Below are positions 62,916 to 64,000 of a stretch of 64,000 nucleotides of DNA, piece after piece (position 1 is the stretch's first letter; every line of letters starts with the position of its first letter). The stretch is from CAVRUD01 sp963849635. Its GTDB lineage: Bacteria > Chloroflexota > Chloroflexia > Thermomicrobiales > UBA6265. A program made the translations under genes and the position numbers. The notes beneath the pieces were generated by a model that saw only the letters and a list, made by a program, of their open reading frames with translations, made no database searches and had not been told where the DNA came from. The DNA lies in contig CAWKIA010000037.1 of the NCBI GenBank assembly GCA_963849635.1, positions 62,001 to 126,000 on the forward strand, in the 5' to 3' direction.

Positions 62916-64000
62916 GTGAAGACGCATCGCTCGTGGCTGACGTTCCAAGTAGTTCGCCTGCTGGCGGTCGCGCTCATGATGACTGCCACGTTCGCGGGCG
63001 GTCTCCGATCCGCTGCCGCCCAGGACGGCGAATCAGGTGTGGAGGACAACACCTACACCGGCCCGAGCTACGGCTGGTCGGTCGAATGGGACGAGGACAT
63101 CTGGGAAGTTGCCGAAGAGAACAACGAGGAAGATTCCGACTTCCTGGTATTGCAAACGCTCGATGGCGAGAGCCCAGTCGCCTACACCCGGTTCTGGGCC
63201 ACCGACACCCTATTTGACGATCCCGAGGAGTGCGCCGCAGGTTGGGGAGATCGCATCGCCGACGGCGAGGGGAACGACGACGTCGAGGCAACCGACGAGT
63301 ACGACGTTCCGACGGCACCGCCAGGCGGCGCCAGCGCCACCTACGCCTATACCTTCGAAAGCGAGAGCGGTGACACCTTCGACAACGTCGAGCACTTTCA
63401 GTGCCAGTTCCTCGAAGAGGATGGGCCGCTCCTGATCGTCTGGATCTTCGCGGGCGAGGCCGATTTCGAAGATGCCATCCCGCTCTACGAAGATCTGGTC
63501 GATTCGATCGTCATCCCTGAAGAAGGGGGAGACGACGGAGACCAGACCGGCCAGGACGATGAGGACAACAACAGCGAAGACGAAGACGCCCAGGACGACG
63601 ACGGCACCGACGATGACGAGGGCACCCAGGACGACGAGAGCGCCGACACCGGTATCGACGGCGCCAGCTACACCAGCCCGACCTATGGCTACTCGGTCGA
63701 GTGGGACGACGACGACTGGACCGTTGATCCCGACGCGGAACTCGTCGACGAGGGGTCCGATGGACTCGACCGCCTGTATCTCTCGCATAGCGAAGGCGAC
63801 GACCTGTTCAGCGGCCTTTACGTAGAAAGCAAGATCGCCTACGACGGTGATCTGAACGACTGCCTCGACGGGGAGGTCGACATTTTGCGCAACGATGATG
63901 CCCTGATCGACCTCGAGCCGTACGAAGACGACGACGGCGACCCGGTCGCGGGCGAATCCGACGCGGGTGGAGAGTACGCGGCCTACCTCGGTGAGTACGA
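62916..64000 (+). CDS. Secreted repeat protein with acidic linker, 3' end outside the window
   Basis: At least 361 codons, no stop before the window edge. GTG 62916 follows GGAGGAGGG by nine bases. A signal peptide covers about residues 1-36 (VVRLLAVALMMTATFAGGLRSAAAQ). Two similar domains follow, each opening with Y-T-x-P-x-Y-G-W/Y-S-V-E-W-D, then a stretch ending in a strand (LIVWIF in the first). They are separated by about 50 residues almost wholly Asp/Glu/Asn/Gln/Gly. The layout suggests a surface or cell-wall protein with calcium-binding potential, but no family is recognised. Confidence 0.75.
   Translation, partial: MKTHRSWLTFQVVRLLAVALMMTATFAGGLRSAAAQDGESGVEDNTYTGPSYGWSVEWDEDIWEVAEENNEEDSDFLVLQTLDGESPVAYTRFWATDTLFDDPEECAAGWGDRIADGEGNDDVEATDEYDVPTAPPGGASATYAYTFESESGDTFDNVEHFQCQFLEEDGPLLIVWIFAGEADFEDAIPLYEDLVDSIVIPEEGGDDGDQTGQDDEDNNSEDEDAQDDDGTDDDEGTQDDESADTGIDGASYTSPTYGYSVEWDDDDWTVDPDAELVDEGSDGLDRLYLSHSEGDDLFSGLYVESKIAYDGDLNDCLDGEVDILRNDDALIDLEPYEDDDGDPVAGESDAGGEYAAYLGEY

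Overview
The window is GC-rich DNA from a bacterium that most resembles a Chloroflexota member of the Thermomicrobia/Sphaerobacter kind. This is inferred from several traits: high GC with many GTG/TTG starts, large MalT-like ATPase regulators with LuxR helix-turn-helix tails, Tat-exported lipoprotein-like substrate-binding proteins with Thr/Pro/Ala linkers, a T-box leader outside the classical Firmicutes setting, and mosaic short operons. No rRNA, tRNA, CRISPR, phage or transposase was seen.

Layout. 0-9.3 kb: start of a PLP aminotransferase (left edge), oligoendopeptidase F, a Tat-exported beta-propeller protein, a Ski2-like DSHCT helicase and a LuxR/ATPase regulator, all on the minus strand. 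9.6-17 kb: small metabolic genes (DinB-like, DUF427, GT4 glycosyltransferase, thiL, ppa, a mycothiol-type DinB protein, two tandem ferritin-like proteins, a methyltransferase). 17-20 kb: dapA-dapB on the minus strand behind a T-box leader whose specifier triplet reads AAG (lysine). 20-24 kb: a kinase-like protein, a 5'-nucleotidase family protein, a nitroreductase and a DUF3386 protein. 24-35.5 kb: an iron-acquisition island with hemin transporter hmuTUV, a BFN/DUF151-like gene coupled to hmuV, an EfeO-like protein, an FTR1 iron permease with a long extracytoplasmic N-terminus, and a Fe3+ ABC importer (binding protein, fused double permease, ATPase). 35.5-43.5 kb: t6A tRNA-modification genes tsaE, tsaB, rimI-like and tsaD, followed by an inositol monophosphatase, split by a divergent sugar ABC importer operon. 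43.7-48.6 kb: a c-di-AMP-binding PII-like protein, a second LuxR/ATPase regulator and two unknown coupled genes. 48.8-55.8 kb: a badly frame-broken GH116 glycosidase, an M20 peptidase, VOC, phosphoesterase, TPR, CoxG-like and Nudix genes. 56-62.5 kb: a DUF917 protein and four oxidoreductases. The right edge cuts a secreted protein with repeated domains and an acidic linker.

Sequence quality matters when reading this window. About ten genes (helicase, dapB, hmuT, hmuV, FTR1, an unknown secreted protein, M20 peptidase, phosphoesterase, DUF917 protein, GH116) are interrupted by single-base insertions or deletions, most in or beside short base runs, while conserved motifs on both sides stay intact. 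The simplest reading is an indel-prone consensus sequence rather than gene decay. The GH116 gene alone has at least fifteen such events. No clearly new multi-gene system could be demonstrated. The strongest points of interest are the lysine-type T-box on dapAB, the structured leader ahead of hmuTUV, the BFN-like gene coupled to hmuV, three copies of a miniature inverted repeat, and a heptamer array on both sides of the CoxG/Nudix pair.
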